A stretch of 64,000 bases of DNA. Origin: Streptomyces cinnabarinus. Its GTDB lineage: Bacteria > Actinomycetota > Actinomycetes > Streptomycetales > Streptomycetaceae. Position numbers and translations under genes: made by a program. The stretch is from assembly GCF_027270315.1 (NCBI RefSeq), contig NZ_CP114413.1, forward strand, positions 8,184,001-8,248,000, in the 5' to 3' direction. Positions within the stretch are counted from its first letter, which is position 1. The number at the start of each line of letters is the position of its first letter. The notes below the pieces were generated by a model. The model saw only the letters and a list, made by a program, of their open reading frames with translations. It was not told where the DNA came from and searched no databases. Below are positions 40,984 through 49,403 of this stretch, in pieces.

Positions 40984-42909
40984 TCACCTCCGTACGGTCT
41001 TGAACAGGGACTTCGCCTTGCGTGCCAGCCGCCGCAGCACCCCCGGCCGGGGCATGCGCCGCACATGGACGCCCTGGGCCCGCGAGCGCAGCGCGAACGG
41101 CAGCGTCAGCAGCCGAGGTTCGGACGCGTCCGGCACCGGGCCGAGCGCCGTCCGCCAGGTCGTCCCGCCCATCACCAGCGCGGGCAGAGCGGCCGTCAGC
41201 AGGGCCCCGGAGCCACCGGGCGCCGGGGAGAGGGTGGCGGCCGCGTCCAGCGACTTGCCCCGCGCGGTCAGCCGCAGCAGCACCTCGGTGTCGTCCGGCA
41301 CGTACAACGGCAGCGGCGCGCTGAGCCGGTCGTGCGTGACGGTGACCGCCTCCAGCGCGACGCGGCCGAGCCCGAGGCTCCGGCTCGCCCGGTCGACGTC
41401 CAGCGCGAGCGCGGTGTGCCGGGCGGTCCAGTACGGCAGCACCACCCGGCCCGCGACGACTCCGGCGGGCGCCGTGGGGCGTTCGGCGCGCGGTGCCGGG
41501 GCCAGCCGGCACTCCTTGGTCCAGCCGCCCAGCTTGACCCGGACCACGGTGTCCCACAGCCCGCCGCCCAGGACCGCGTCCCCGGCCGCGTGCGCCGGGT
41601 CGACGGTGGCCGTGGCCCGCAGCACCAGCCGGAACTTGCCCCGCTCCGCGGTCGGAACGGTCTCCCGGGTGAACTGCACGGGCTGGAAGTACTGGGCGGC
41701 GCTGGCGCGTTGACGCAGCAGCAGATCCGCCCGGGCGGAGCCGAACCGGGAGACGGTGTCGGCGCCCACCCAGGAGATCGCCTCAGCGACGTCCTTCGGC
41801 GGGGACTTCAGCGGATCACCGCCGCCCGCGGCGCTGAAGGTGAGCGGCGCCCCGCCCGAGTGGACCTCCGCGGCGAAGGAAACCCGCAACGTGCCGTCCT
41901 GCCACTCAAGACCCTCGGGTACGGCCTTCAGCACGACGCCCGCCTCCCACTCGGCGAACGCCTCCACATCGGCGTACCGGTCGGCGGCGATCAGCGCGGC
42001 CACGACTTGCTGGGTGGGCTGGAGCCCGCTCGCCACGCCGGGCCCGAACCGCTCGACGACCACGGCGTGGATCTCCCGGAACATCTCCTTGCGGTAGTCG
42101 GCGGGCATGGCCAGCAGCCGCTTGCCGCGCATCCGTTCGACCATCTCCACCCGCAGCCAGCGGCGGAACAGCCGGTCCCGCAGCGGTCCCGGCTCGGTGT
42201 ACCGCTCCACGACGTCCAGGGCCTCGCGCAGGTTCTTGAAGTAGCCGACCGGGTCGAAGCGCTGGAAGCCCGCGTTGGCGGCGTCGTCCCGGCGGACGTG
42301 GTAATAGCAGACGTAGTCGCTGAGCACCGAGACGTTCGCCGCACGCAGGAACGCCTCGGTGACGAAGACATGGTCCTCAAGGCGCCGCCTGCCCTCGGGG
42401 AAGCGCAGGCCGATGCGGTCGAGGAAGGCGCGGCGGAACATCTTGTGCGGGGTCAGGCTGTCGATCAGCGGGGCGCTCTCGAGGGTGGCCCGCGGATGGT
42501 TGCGGCGGAACAGCTCCACGGGCACCCCGCGGCCCTGACCGGCCATCTTGCCGACCACCACATCGGCGTCGTGCGCCACGCCGTAGTCGTGCATCCGCTC
42601 CAGGGCCTCGTCGCCGAGGTGGTCGTCGTTGTCCACGAACATCACGTACTCGCCGCGGGCGGCGGCGATACCGACGTTGCGGGGCTTGCCCGACCAGCCC
42701 GAGTTCTCCTGGTGCACCACGGTCACCCGGGGGTCCTCGGCGGCGAGTTCGTCGAGGCGGGCGGGGGTGTCGTCGGTGGAGCCGTCGTCGACGAAGATCA
42801 GCTCGTACTCGTCGGCGGGCAGGGACTGCCGCAGCAGCGAGGAGACGCAGTCCTCGATGTACGCCCCCGGGTTGTACACGGGAACGATGACGCTGACCTT
42901 GATCGGCAT
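40984..42909 (-). CDS. family 2 glycosyltransferase with TarS-like C-terminal region
   Basis: 641 residues. The GT-A catalytic domain (about 1-230) starts VSVIVPVYNPGAYIEDCVSS. It has DDGSTDD and DNDDHLG as nucleotide-sugar/metal motifs and LEDHVFVTEAFLRA near the base. The remaining ~400 residues contain beta-sandwich-like repeats ending in a basic tail (RRLARKAKSLFKTVRR) that may touch the membrane. The layout resembles wall-teichoic-acid glycosyltransferases. Since rmlC follows directly, it may transfer rhamnose or a related sugar to a cell-wall polymer; this is inference. Confidence 0.85.
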   Translation of the reverse strand: MPIKVSVIVPVYNPGAYIEDCVSSLLRQSLPADEYELIFVDDGSTDDTPARLDELAAEDPRVTVVHQENSGWSGKPRNVGIAAARGEYVMFVDNDDHLGDEALERMHDYGVAHDADVVVGKMAGQGRGVPVELFRRNHPRATLESAPLIDSLTPHKMFRRAFLDRIGLRFPEGRRRLEDHVFVTEAFLRAANVSVLSDYVCYYHVRRDDAANAGFQRFDPVGYFKNLREALDVVERYTEPGPLRDRLFRRWLRVEMVERMRGKRLLAMPADYRKEMFREIHAVVVERFGPGVASGLQPTQQVVAALIAADRYADVEAFAEWEAGVVLKAVPEGLEWQDGTLRVSFAAEVHSGGAPLTFSAAGGGDPLKSPPKDVAEAISWVGADTVSRFGSARADLLLRQRASAAQYFQPVQFTRETVPTAERGKFRLVLRATATVDPAHAAGDAVLGGGLWDTVVRVKLGGWTKECRLAPAPRAERPTAPAGVVAGRVVLPYWTARHTALALDVDRASRSLGLGRVALEAVTVTHDRLSAPLPLYVPDDTEVLLRLTARGKSLDAAATLSPAPGGSGALLTAALPALVMGGTTWRTALGPVPDASEPRLLTLPFALRSRAQGVHVRRMPRPGVLRRLARKAKSLFKTVRR

Positions 42910-43209
42910 CGCGCTCGATGTCCCCTCGGGTCGTCGACTGCCTGGTTGGGTGCGGCACGGTGCGTCTCCGATGCTAACGCGCTCCGCTCGGTCAGCCTCG
43001 TTCAAGGGATGCCGGGGACTGTTCGTGGTGGTGTGCGGCGCCGTTGTGGCTGGTCGCGCAGTTCCCCGCGCCCTTTGGCGGTGCTTTCGTACCGCGTGTT
43101 GCCAGCGCCGGACGCGTAGTACCAGGGCGGCTGCTGCCAGGGGTGGGCCGTTGCGACGAGCCACGGGAAGTGCGGCCGTTCGGGTGAGGCCGATCGGTGC
43201 GGGCGGCGA
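42910..43209. other. 300-base intergenic region
   Basis: Between the GT2 gene (start 42909) and the stop of the leftward xdhC-like gene at 43210. No convincing gene or hairpin was found. It should contain the GT2-rmlC promoter. Confidence 0.4.
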
Positions 43210-44310
43210 TCAGGGCGCGGGGTGGATCGCACCCTCCGTCACGGTCAGCGGGGTGCCGGTGCCGCCCCAGCGCAGGGCGACGATCTCGGCGGCCACCGAC
43301 ACGGCCACCTCCTCGGGCGTACGGGCGCCCAGGTCCAGGCCCACCGGCGAGCGCAGCCGGGACAGTTCGGCCCCGGTCAGCCCGGCCGCGACCAGGCGCC
43401 GCCGCCGGTCGTCGTGGGTACGGCGACTGCCCATCGCCCCGATGTATGCGGCGGGTCTGCGCAGCGCCTCCTCCAGCAGGGGCACGTCGAACTTCGGGTC
43501 GTGGGTGAGCACGCAGATCACGGTGCGCTCGTCGGTGTCGGTGCCGTTCAGATAGCGGTGCGGCCAGTCCACGACGACCTCCACGCCGTCCGGGAAGCGC
43601 TTGGGCGTGGCGAAGACGGGGCGGGCGTCGCACACGGTGACCCGGTAGCCGAGGAAGTCCCCGATCCGGGCCACGGCGGCGGCGTAGTCGATCGCGCCGA
43701 AGACCAGCATCCGCGGTGGCGGGGCGAAGGAGTGCAGGAAGACGGCGACTGCGTCCTCCCGGCGCTCGCCGTGCGGCCCGTAGTGACGCGACTGGGTGAC
43801 CCCGAGGGCGAGTTCGCCGCGCGCGTCGGCGGTGACCGCCGCGTCCAGGCCCTCCGCTCCCAGGGTGCCGAGCACCCGGTCGGGCCAGACCGCGAGCGTC
43901 GCCCCGCGCGGCGCGGGCCCGTCGGTCACCGATGCCACGGTGACCGGCTCACCGGCGGCGACGGACTCCGCAACGGCGTGGAAGGAGGGATCGGAGTCGG
44001 CCGTCACCGGACGCACCAGCAGCGTGATCTCGCCGCCGCAGGTCAGCCCCACCGCGAAGGCGTCCTCGTCGCTGTAGCCGAAGGTCTCCAGCCGAGCCTC
44101 GCCGCTGGCCACCACCTCCTGCGCCAGCTCGAACACCGCTCCCTCGACACACCCGCCCGACACACTCCCCACGACCTCGTCGTCCGGCCCCACGGCCATC
44201 GCCGCCCCCGGATCACGCGGCGCGCTGCGGCTCGTCGCCACGACCGTGGCCAGGCCGAAGGGGGCTCCGGCCGTGTACCAGCCGTTCAGCACAGGGAATA
44301 CGTCACGCAT
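43210..44310 (-). CDS. XdhC/CoxI-family molybdenum enzyme maturation protein
   Basis: 366 residues. The N-terminal XdhC domain (FGLATVVATSRSAPRDPGAA, GSVSGGCVEGAVFELAQEVV, GLTCGGEI) is followed by a C-terminal Rossmann domain (MLVFGAIDYAAAVARIGDFL, VLTHDPKFDVPLLEEALRRP, YIGAMGSRRTH). XdhC proteins bind, sulfurate and insert molybdenum cofactor into xanthine dehydrogenase or related enzymes. No molybdenum hydroxylase gene lies in the window, so its client is elsewhere. Confidence 0.92.
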   Translation of the reverse strand: MRDVFPVLNGWYTAGAPFGLATVVATSRSAPRDPGAAMAVGPDDEVVGSVSGGCVEGAVFELAQEVVASGEARLETFGYSDEDAFAVGLTCGGEITLLVRPVTADSDPSFHAVAESVAAGEPVTVASVTDGPAPRGATLAVWPDRVLGTLGAEGLDAAVTADARGELALGVTQSRHYGPHGERREDAVAVFLHSFAPPPRMLVFGAIDYAAAVARIGDFLGYRVTVCDARPVFATPKRFPDGVEVVVDWPHRYLNGTDTDERTVICVLTHDPKFDVPLLEEALRRPAAYIGAMGSRRTHDDRRRRLVAAGLTGAELSRLRSPVGLDLGARTPEEVAVSVAAEIVALRWGGTGTPLTVTEGAIHPAP

Positions 44311-44469
44311 CCTCGACCCCTCTCACCACCGGTCCGCACCCGGGAGGCCAGCGGGCCAGGAACATCGTCGGGCCGGGTGTGATGCACATCACTCTATGGC
44401 GGCGCGGTGGGGGGCGAGCGCTGCGGCAGGGGTTTGTTGAGCGTTAATCCATTGCCGGTGCGGGGCCGG

Positions 44470-44516
44470 TTCTGCTGCACTGCACGGGTTCTGCCGCGCC
44501 GCTTCTGCCGCGCCGC
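44470..44516 (+). repeat. 14-base tandem repeat upstream of the ribosomal protection gene
   Basis: TTCTGCCGCGCCGC occurs twice in direct tandem (44489-44502 and 44503-44516). A diverged copy, TTCTGCTGCACTGC, lies at 44470-44483. The array lies in the probable 5' leader of the downstream GTPase gene. Confidence 0.7.
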
Positions 44517-44551
44517 GCAGGATCCGAGCCGTCACGCAACGAGGAGCTTCC

Positions 44552-44662
44552 ATGCGCACTGCGTTCATGTCCCGCCAGGAAGGAACGACCCCCTCATCGA
44601 AGGACATGACGCTTCGTGCCGTTGCTCAACCTCGGAATCCTCGCCCATGTCGACGCCGGTAA
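44552..44662 (+). CDS. possible leader peptide before the ribosomal protection gene
   Basis: A 36-codon frame starting MRTAFMSRQEGTT with a textbook GAGGAG site 5 bases upstream, better than the site of the main gene. It overlaps the first 47 bases of the downstream GTPase gene in another reading frame. Genes for antibiotic-induced ribosome protection are often preceded by such leader peptides, whose stalled translation changes expression. No homologue is recognised, and it could be chance. Confidence 0.4.
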   Translation: MRTAFMSRQEGTTPSSKDMTLRAVAQPRNPRPCRRR

Positions 44663-46643
44663 GACCAGCCTGACCGAGCGGCTGCTGCACTCGGTCGGGG
44701 TCATCGACGAGATCGGCAGCGTCGACGCCGGGACCACCCGGACCGACACCCTCGCGCTGGAGCGCCGGCGCGGGATCACCATCAAGTCCGCCGTCGTCTC
44801 CTTCCCGGTCGACGACGTGACGGTCAACCTCATCGACACCCCCGGTCACCCGGACTTCATCGCCGAGGTGGAGCGGGTGCTCGGCGTGCTCGACGGCGCC
44901 GTGCTCGTCGTCTCCGCCGTGGAGGGCGTGCAGGCGCAGACCCGGGTCCTGATGCGGACCCTGCGCCGCCTCGCCATTCCCACCCTGGTCTTCGTCAACA
45001 AGATCGACCGGCGCGGGGCCCGCGAGGAGGACGTCCTGCGCGAGCTCGCCCGGCGCCTGGGCGTCGCGGTCGCGCCGATGGGCCGTACCGCCGGACTGGG
45101 CACCCGGGAGGCCGCGTTCACCCCCGGAGCCGGACCGGCCGCCCTCGACGCGCTCGCCGACCACGACGACGACCTGCTCACCGCCTACGTGGAGAACACC
45201 GTCTCCCCGGACCGGCTGCGCACCGCCCTCGTCGAGCAGACCCGGCAGTGCCTGGTGCACCCCGTGTACTTCGGCTCGGCCGTCACCGGCGCGGGCGTGG
45301 ACGCGCTCGTCGGCGGCATCAAGGAGCTGCTCCCCGCCGCCGACGGCGACCCCGGGGGTCCGCTCTCGGGCACCGTCTTCAAGGTCGAGCGGGGCCCGGC
45401 GGGGGAGAAGATCGCCTACGCCCGGATCTTCTCCGGAACGCTCCGCGTCCGCGCCCCCGTGGCGTTCGGCTACGGCCGCGGACAGGGCTTCGGCGACGCC
45501 GGGCGGGACGACCTCGGCGACGCTTGCCGGGAGGGCAAGGTTACCGCCGTCAGCGTCTTCGAGCACGGCGCCGACGTCCGCCGCGACGCGGTCCCGGCGG
45601 GCCGGATCGCCAAGCTGTGGGGCCTGGCCGACATCAGGATCGGCGACGCGCTCGGCTGCCCCCGCAAGGCGGACAGCCACTTCTTCGCCCCGCCCACCCT
45701 GGAGACGGTCGTCGTCCCCGGGTCCGGCACGGACCCCCGGGCGCTGCACGGCGCGCTCACCCAGCTCGCCGAGCAGGACCCGTTGATCGGCCTGCGCCAC
45801 GACCAGGTCCGCCGGGAGATCTCCGTCTCGCTCTACGGCGAGGTGCAGAAGGAGGTCGTGCAGTCCACGCTCGCCGACGAGTACGGCCTCGACGTCACCT
45901 TCCGGGAGACGACCCCGCTGTGCGTCGAGCGGCCGGTCGGCACCGGCGCCGCCGTCGAGTTCAACGCCAAGGACCCCAACCCCTTCCTCGCGACGGTCGG
46001 CCTGCGCGTCGCCCCCGCCCCGGAGGGCACCGGAGTCTCCTTCGCGCTGGAGGTGGAGCTCGGCTCCATGCCGTACGCCTTTTTCAAGGCCGTCGAGGAC
46101 ACCGTCCGTGAGACCCTCGGGCAGGGCCTGCACGGCTGGCGGATCCCCGACTGCGCGGTCACCATGACCCACTCCGGCTACTCGCCCCGGCAGAGCCACG
46201 CCCACCAGGGCTTCGACAAGAGCATGTCCAGCACCGGCTACGACTTCCGGGGGCTGACCCCGCTCGTCCTGATCGAGGCGCTGCGCCGGGCGGGCACGCG
46301 GGTGCACGAGCCGATGCACCGCTTCCGCATCGAGGCCCCGGCCGACACCCTCGGCGCCCTGCTCCCGGTGCTGGCCGGGCTCGGCGCGGTCCCGGGGGCC
46401 ACCGAGACCCGTGGAGAGACCTGTGTGCTGGAGGGCGCGGTGCCCGCGGCGCGGGTGCACGAGCTGGAGCAGCGCCTCCCCGGGCTCACCCGGGGCGAGG
46501 GCGAGCTGGAGAGCGCCTTCGACCACTACGCGCCGGTCACCCGTGGCGCGGTCCCGGAGCGGGCGCGCACCGACCACAACCCGCTGAACCGGAAGGAGTA
46601 TCTGCTCAACGTGACGCGGCGGATGGGCAGTCGAGCTGACTGA
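44616..46643 (+). CDS. TetM/Otr(A)-like ribosomal protection GTPase
   Basis: 675 residues from GTG 44616, an EF-G paralogue of the tetracycline ribosomal protection family. G-motifs: AHVDAGKTSL (G1), RGITI (G2), DTPGH (G3) and NKID (G4). The EF-G-like domains follow, with SYDFRGLTPLVL-type sequence near 560. Otr(A) and TetM release tetracycline from the 30S A site. Chromosomal Streptomyces copies may confer intrinsic resistance or have a housekeeping stress role. A leader frame and a tandem repeat lie upstream. An operator motif of the next gene begins 8 bases after its stop. Confidence 0.88.
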   Translation: MPLLNLGILAHVDAGKTSLTERLLHSVGVIDEIGSVDAGTTRTDTLALERRRGITIKSAVVSFPVDDVTVNLIDTPGHPDFIAEVERVLGVLDGAVLVVSAVEGVQAQTRVLMRTLRRLAIPTLVFVNKIDRRGAREEDVLRELARRLGVAVAPMGRTAGLGTREAAFTPGAGPAALDALADHDDDLLTAYVENTVSPDRLRTALVEQTRQCLVHPVYFGSAVTGAGVDALVGGIKELLPAADGDPGGPLSGTVFKVERGPAGEKIAYARIFSGTLRVRAPVAFGYGRGQGFGDAGRDDLGDACREGKVTAVSVFEHGADVRRDAVPAGRIAKLWGLADIRIGDALGCPRKADSHFFAPPTLETVVVPGSGTDPRALHGALTQLAEQDPLIGLRHDQVRREISVSLYGEVQKEVVQSTLADEYGLDVTFRETTPLCVERPVGTGAAVEFNAKDPNPFLATVGLRVAPAPEGTGVSFALEVELGSMPYAFFKAVEDTVRETLGQGLHGWRIPDCAVTMTHSGYSPRQSHAHQGFDKSMSSTGYDFRGLTPLVLIEALRRAGTRVHEPMHRFRIEAPADTLGALLPVLAGLGAVPGATETRGETCVLEGAVPAARVHELEQRLPGLTRGEGELESAFDHYAPVTRGAVPERARTDHNPLNRKEYLLNVTRRMGSRAD

Positions 46644-46650
46644 TAGTCAA

Positions 46651-46666
46651 CTTACTCGTGAGTCAG
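46651..46666. promoter_or_regulatory. TetR-type operator motif before the endoglycoceramidase-like gene
   Basis: CTTACTCGTGAGTCAG fits CTTACT-N4-AGTMAG, nearly palindromic. The same motif occurs as CTTACTGGAAAGTAAG at 51941-51956 upstream of tetR. It lies 6 bases upstream of a TTGACG -35 hexamer. Flanking GTCAAC (46646-46651) and GTTGAC (46671-46676) form an outer dyad. Confidence 0.55.
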
Positions 46667-46671
46667 AAGTG

Positions 46672-46700
46672 TTGACGGGGCCCGGGAGTCGCCGGACTGT
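46672..46700 (+). promoter_or_regulatory. predicted promoter of the endoglycoceramidase-like gene
   Basis: TTGACG (46672-46677), a 17-base spacer and GACTGT (46695-46700). Transcription would start about 7 bases later, at or next to the ATG at 46708, so the mRNA may be leaderless even though AGGGAA precedes the ATG in DNA. Confidence 0.45.
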
Positions 46701-46707
46701 AGGGAAC

Positions 46708-48564
46708 ATGCCAACTACACGTGCGCGTGTGCTCGTTGTGCTGGTCCTCCTTCTCGGACTCCTGACGGTGGCCGGACCCCGCCCGGCCACCGCCGCCCCC
46801 ACCCTCCCCGACTCCCTGTGGTTCGACGAGACGGCGCTGACCGTGCGGAACGGCCGTTTCACCGACGGCCACGGCCGTGAGGTCGTGCTGCGCGGCTACA
46901 ACGTCTCCGGCGAGACCAAGCTCGCCGAGAACCGCGGACTGCCCTTCGCCTCGGTCGCCGACGCGCGGAAGTCCGCCACCGCGCTGCGCGCCCTCGGCGG
47001 CGGCAACACGGTCCGCTTCCTGCTCTCCTGGGCCTACGCCGAGCCGGTGCGCGGCCAGGTGGACACCGCCTATCTGTCCGCCGCCACCGCCCAGATCGGC
47101 GCCTTCCTCGACGCGGGCATCCGCGTCTACCCCGACTTCCACCAGGACCTCTACTCCCGCTGGCTCTTCGACGCGGACAGCTGGTACACCGGCGACGGCG
47201 CCCCCAAGTGGGCGGTGGACCTGGGCGACTACTCGGACGAGTACTGCGGGATCTGCCCGTTCTGGGGCCAGAACATCACCTCGAACGCGGCGGTGACGGA
47301 GGCGTCGTACGACTTCTGGCACAACACCCACGGGCTCCAGGACTCCTTCCTCGCGACGGCCCAGAAGGTGATGGCGCACCTCAAGCAGAATCTCGGCGCC
47401 GCCCGGTTCACCGGCGTCGTCGGCTTCGACCCGTACAACGAACCGCACCCGGGCGTCCTCGACTCCGGGCAGACCAGCCGGACTTGGGAGCGGGACGTGC
47501 TGTGGCCGTTCTACGAGCGGTTCCGGGCGCGGATGGACGCGGCGGGCTGGCAGGACAAGCCGGCCTTCGTGGAGCCGAACCTCTTCTGGAACGCCAACCT
47601 CGACTTCCAGCGGCAGGAGGGCGGACTGCTCGACGCCGGACAGCTCGGACCGCGCTATGTCTTCAACACCCACTTCTACGACCAGAAGGCCATCTCCGGG
47701 ATCTTCATGTGGGGCAAGGCGCAGGACGGGCAGTACACGGGTGACTTCGGCACGGTCCGCGACCGGGCCGCGGCGACCGGGACCCCCGCGATCGTCAGCG
47801 AGTTCGGGCACCCGCTGTCCGGCAGCGTCGCCGACAAGGCCCCGACCGTCCTGAAGGCGATGTACCAGGCGCTCGACTCCCGGGTGAAGGGCGCGAGTTG
47901 GTGGTCGGACCCGACCGCCTCGGGCCCCGTGCTGTCCGGCAGCCAGTGGCAGTGGGACATCTACAGCGGCCGCCACCACGAGCTGATGAACGGCAACCCC
48001 GACAAGGTGCTCACCGCCGGGGACGCCTGGAACGACGAGGACCTCTCCGCCGTCCGCCTCGACGACTCCGGCACCCCCGTCCTGCGCCAGGACGCCCGCC
48101 TCCTGGACCGCCTCCACCCGAGCGCCACCTCCGGCACCACCGTCGCCTTCACCTACGAGGACCGCTCCCGCGACGGCTCCACGACCCTGACCTGGAACCC
48201 GGTGCCCAGCTCCCTGCCGAACGTGGCCCGCCTGGTCGGCACCGGCCAGTACGGCCTGCTGATGTGGCGCTCCGGCAGCGGCTCGGCGCCGACCGAACTC
48301 CACCTCCCGGCGTCCTTCCCGACCGGCTCCACCGCCGTCGTCTCCGACCTGGGCACGGCGTACGCCCCACCGGCCTACACCTCGACGGCCCCCGTCGCCG
48401 TGGCCCCGGAACCCGGCGGCACCGGCAGCCGCCGCCTCCTGCTGACCGACGCCGACTCGGGCGCCGCGCACTACGCGCTGGTGACCAACGGGGCCACGAA
48501 CCCCTCGGCGGACCTGCTGGCCGCGGCCCGCTCCGAACTCACCGCGTGGGCCGCCGCACAGTGA
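46708..48564 (+). CDS. secreted endoglycoceramidase-like glycoside hydrolase (GH5)
   Basis: 618 residues. Signal peptide about 1-30 (VLVVLVLLLGLLTVAGPRPATA, cut near ATAA). The TIM-barrel catalytic domain has acid/base Glu245 (DPYNEPHPG) and nucleophile Glu365 (IVSEFGHPL), the GH5 pattern of endoglycoceramidases. YPDFHQDLYSRWLF is also typical. A C-terminal beta domain follows (about 480-618). The family removes glycans from glycolipids; the natural substrate here is unknown. It carries its own promoter with a TetR-type operator. Confidence 0.88.
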   Translation: MPTTRARVLVVLVLLLGLLTVAGPRPATAAPTLPDSLWFDETALTVRNGRFTDGHGREVVLRGYNVSGETKLAENRGLPFASVADARKSATALRALGGGNTVRFLLSWAYAEPVRGQVDTAYLSAATAQIGAFLDAGIRVYPDFHQDLYSRWLFDADSWYTGDGAPKWAVDLGDYSDEYCGICPFWGQNITSNAAVTEASYDFWHNTHGLQDSFLATAQKVMAHLKQNLGAARFTGVVGFDPYNEPHPGVLDSGQTSRTWERDVLWPFYERFRARMDAAGWQDKPAFVEPNLFWNANLDFQRQEGGLLDAGQLGPRYVFNTHFYDQKAISGIFMWGKAQDGQYTGDFGTVRDRAAATGTPAIVSEFGHPLSGSVADKAPTVLKAMYQALDSRVKGASWWSDPTASGPVLSGSQWQWDIYSGRHHELMNGNPDKVLTAGDAWNDEDLSAVRLDDSGTPVLRQDARLLDRLHPSATSGTTVAFTYEDRSRDGSTTLTWNPVPSSLPNVARLVGTGQYGLLMWRSGSGSAPTELHLPASFPTGSTAVVSDLGTAYAPPAYTSTAPVAVAPEPGGTGSRRLLLTDADSGAAHYALVTNGATNPSADLLAAARSELTAWAAAQ

Positions 48565-48568
48565 CCGG

Positions 48569-48599
48569 TTGACCCTCCCCTTACGTCAGGCGGCACGCT
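48569..48599 (+). promoter_or_regulatory. MerR-type promoter with 19-base spacer and internal dyad
   Basis: TTGACC (48569-48574), a 19-base spacer, then CACGCT (48594-48599). The spacer holds CCTTACGTCAGG (48579-48590), a palindrome with one mismatched pair. Over-long spacers with a central dyad are the hallmark of MerR-activated promoters, and the tipA promoter has the same arrangement. It lies just before the MerR/TipAL gene, so autoregulation is likely. Confidence 0.55.
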
Positions 48600-48623
48600 G
48601 TACAGCGACGGAAGGGCAGGTGG

Positions 48624-49403
48624 ATGAGTTACTCCGTGGGGCAGGTCGCGTCCTTCGCCGGGGTGACCGTGCGCACGCTGCACCACTACGACCGGGCGGG
48701 ACTGCTCTCGCCCAGTGGCCGCAGCGGCGCCGGTTACCGGCTCTACGACGACGGTGACCTGGCCCGGCTCCAGCAGATCCTCTTCTACCGCGAACTCGGC
48801 TTCTCCCTCGACGAGATCGCCGGGATCCTCAAGGACCCACAGGCCAACGCACTGGAGCAGCTGCGCTCCCGGCTGGGACAGTTGAGTGCGGAGATCGACC
48901 GCCTCAAGCGCCTGACCGAGGTCGCCGAACAGGCCATCGAGGTCCAGCAGACGGGTGTGTCCCTCACTCCCGAGGAGCGCTTCGAGGTCTTCGGCGAGAT
49001 CAGTTTCGACCTCAGCTATGCCACCGAGGCACAGCTCAAGTGGCAGGACTCCGCGGGGCAGCGGGAGTCGATGGCCCGTGCCGCCGCGCACAGCAAGGAG
49101 GACTGGAAGCAGCTGATGGGGGAGGCCGCGGCCTGGCGCGCTGAGCTGCTCGCCGCCTTCGAGGAGGGCGAACCGGCGGACTCCGAGCGGACGATGGACC
49201 TCGCGGAGGAGCACCGGCTGCACATCGCCCGCTGGTTCACCCACTGCCCACCGGACATGCACTGCCGGATCGCCGACGACTTCGCCGCCGACCCACGGGC
49301 CTTCGCCCTGGTCGTACCGCCGTCGCAGCAGCGGCCCGGCCTCGCGGCCCATCTCTGCAAGGCCGTGCACGCGAACGCGGCCCGCCGGACGGTGACCGAA
49401 TGA
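48624..49403 (+). CDS. MerR-family regulator with TipAS-like ligand domain
   Basis: 259 residues. The winged-helix MerR domain is MSYSVGQVASFAGVTVRTLH ... GAGYRLYDDGDLARLQQILF. A long coiled coil (about 75-115) and a C-terminal TipAS-like antibiotic-binding domain follow (EEHRLHIARWFTHCPPDMHC near 205-225). TipAL recognises thiopeptides and activates its own promoter; here two Cys residues of this segment are available. ATG 48624 follows AGGTGG. Its stop overlaps the next gene, a macrolide-type glycosyltransferase, so drug sensing may control sugar attachment. Confidence 0.88.
   Translation: MSYSVGQVASFAGVTVRTLHHYDRAGLLSPSGRSGAGYRLYDDGDLARLQQILFYRELGFSLDEIAGILKDPQANALEQLRSRLGQLSAEIDRLKRLTEVAEQAIEVQQTGVSLTPEERFEVFGEISFDLSYATEAQLKWQDSAGQRESMARAAAHSKEDWKQLMGEAAAWRAELLAAFEEGEPADSERTMDLAEEHRLHIARWFTHCPPDMHCRIADDFAADPRAFALVVPPSQQRPGLAAHLCKAVHANAARRTVTE

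Noticed and set aside
34235..43000. A large antibiotic gene cluster around the P450 and O-methyltransferase
   Set aside because: No polyketide synthase, NRPS, terpene cyclase or other scaffold enzyme is present. Only tailoring and rhamnose genes are seen.
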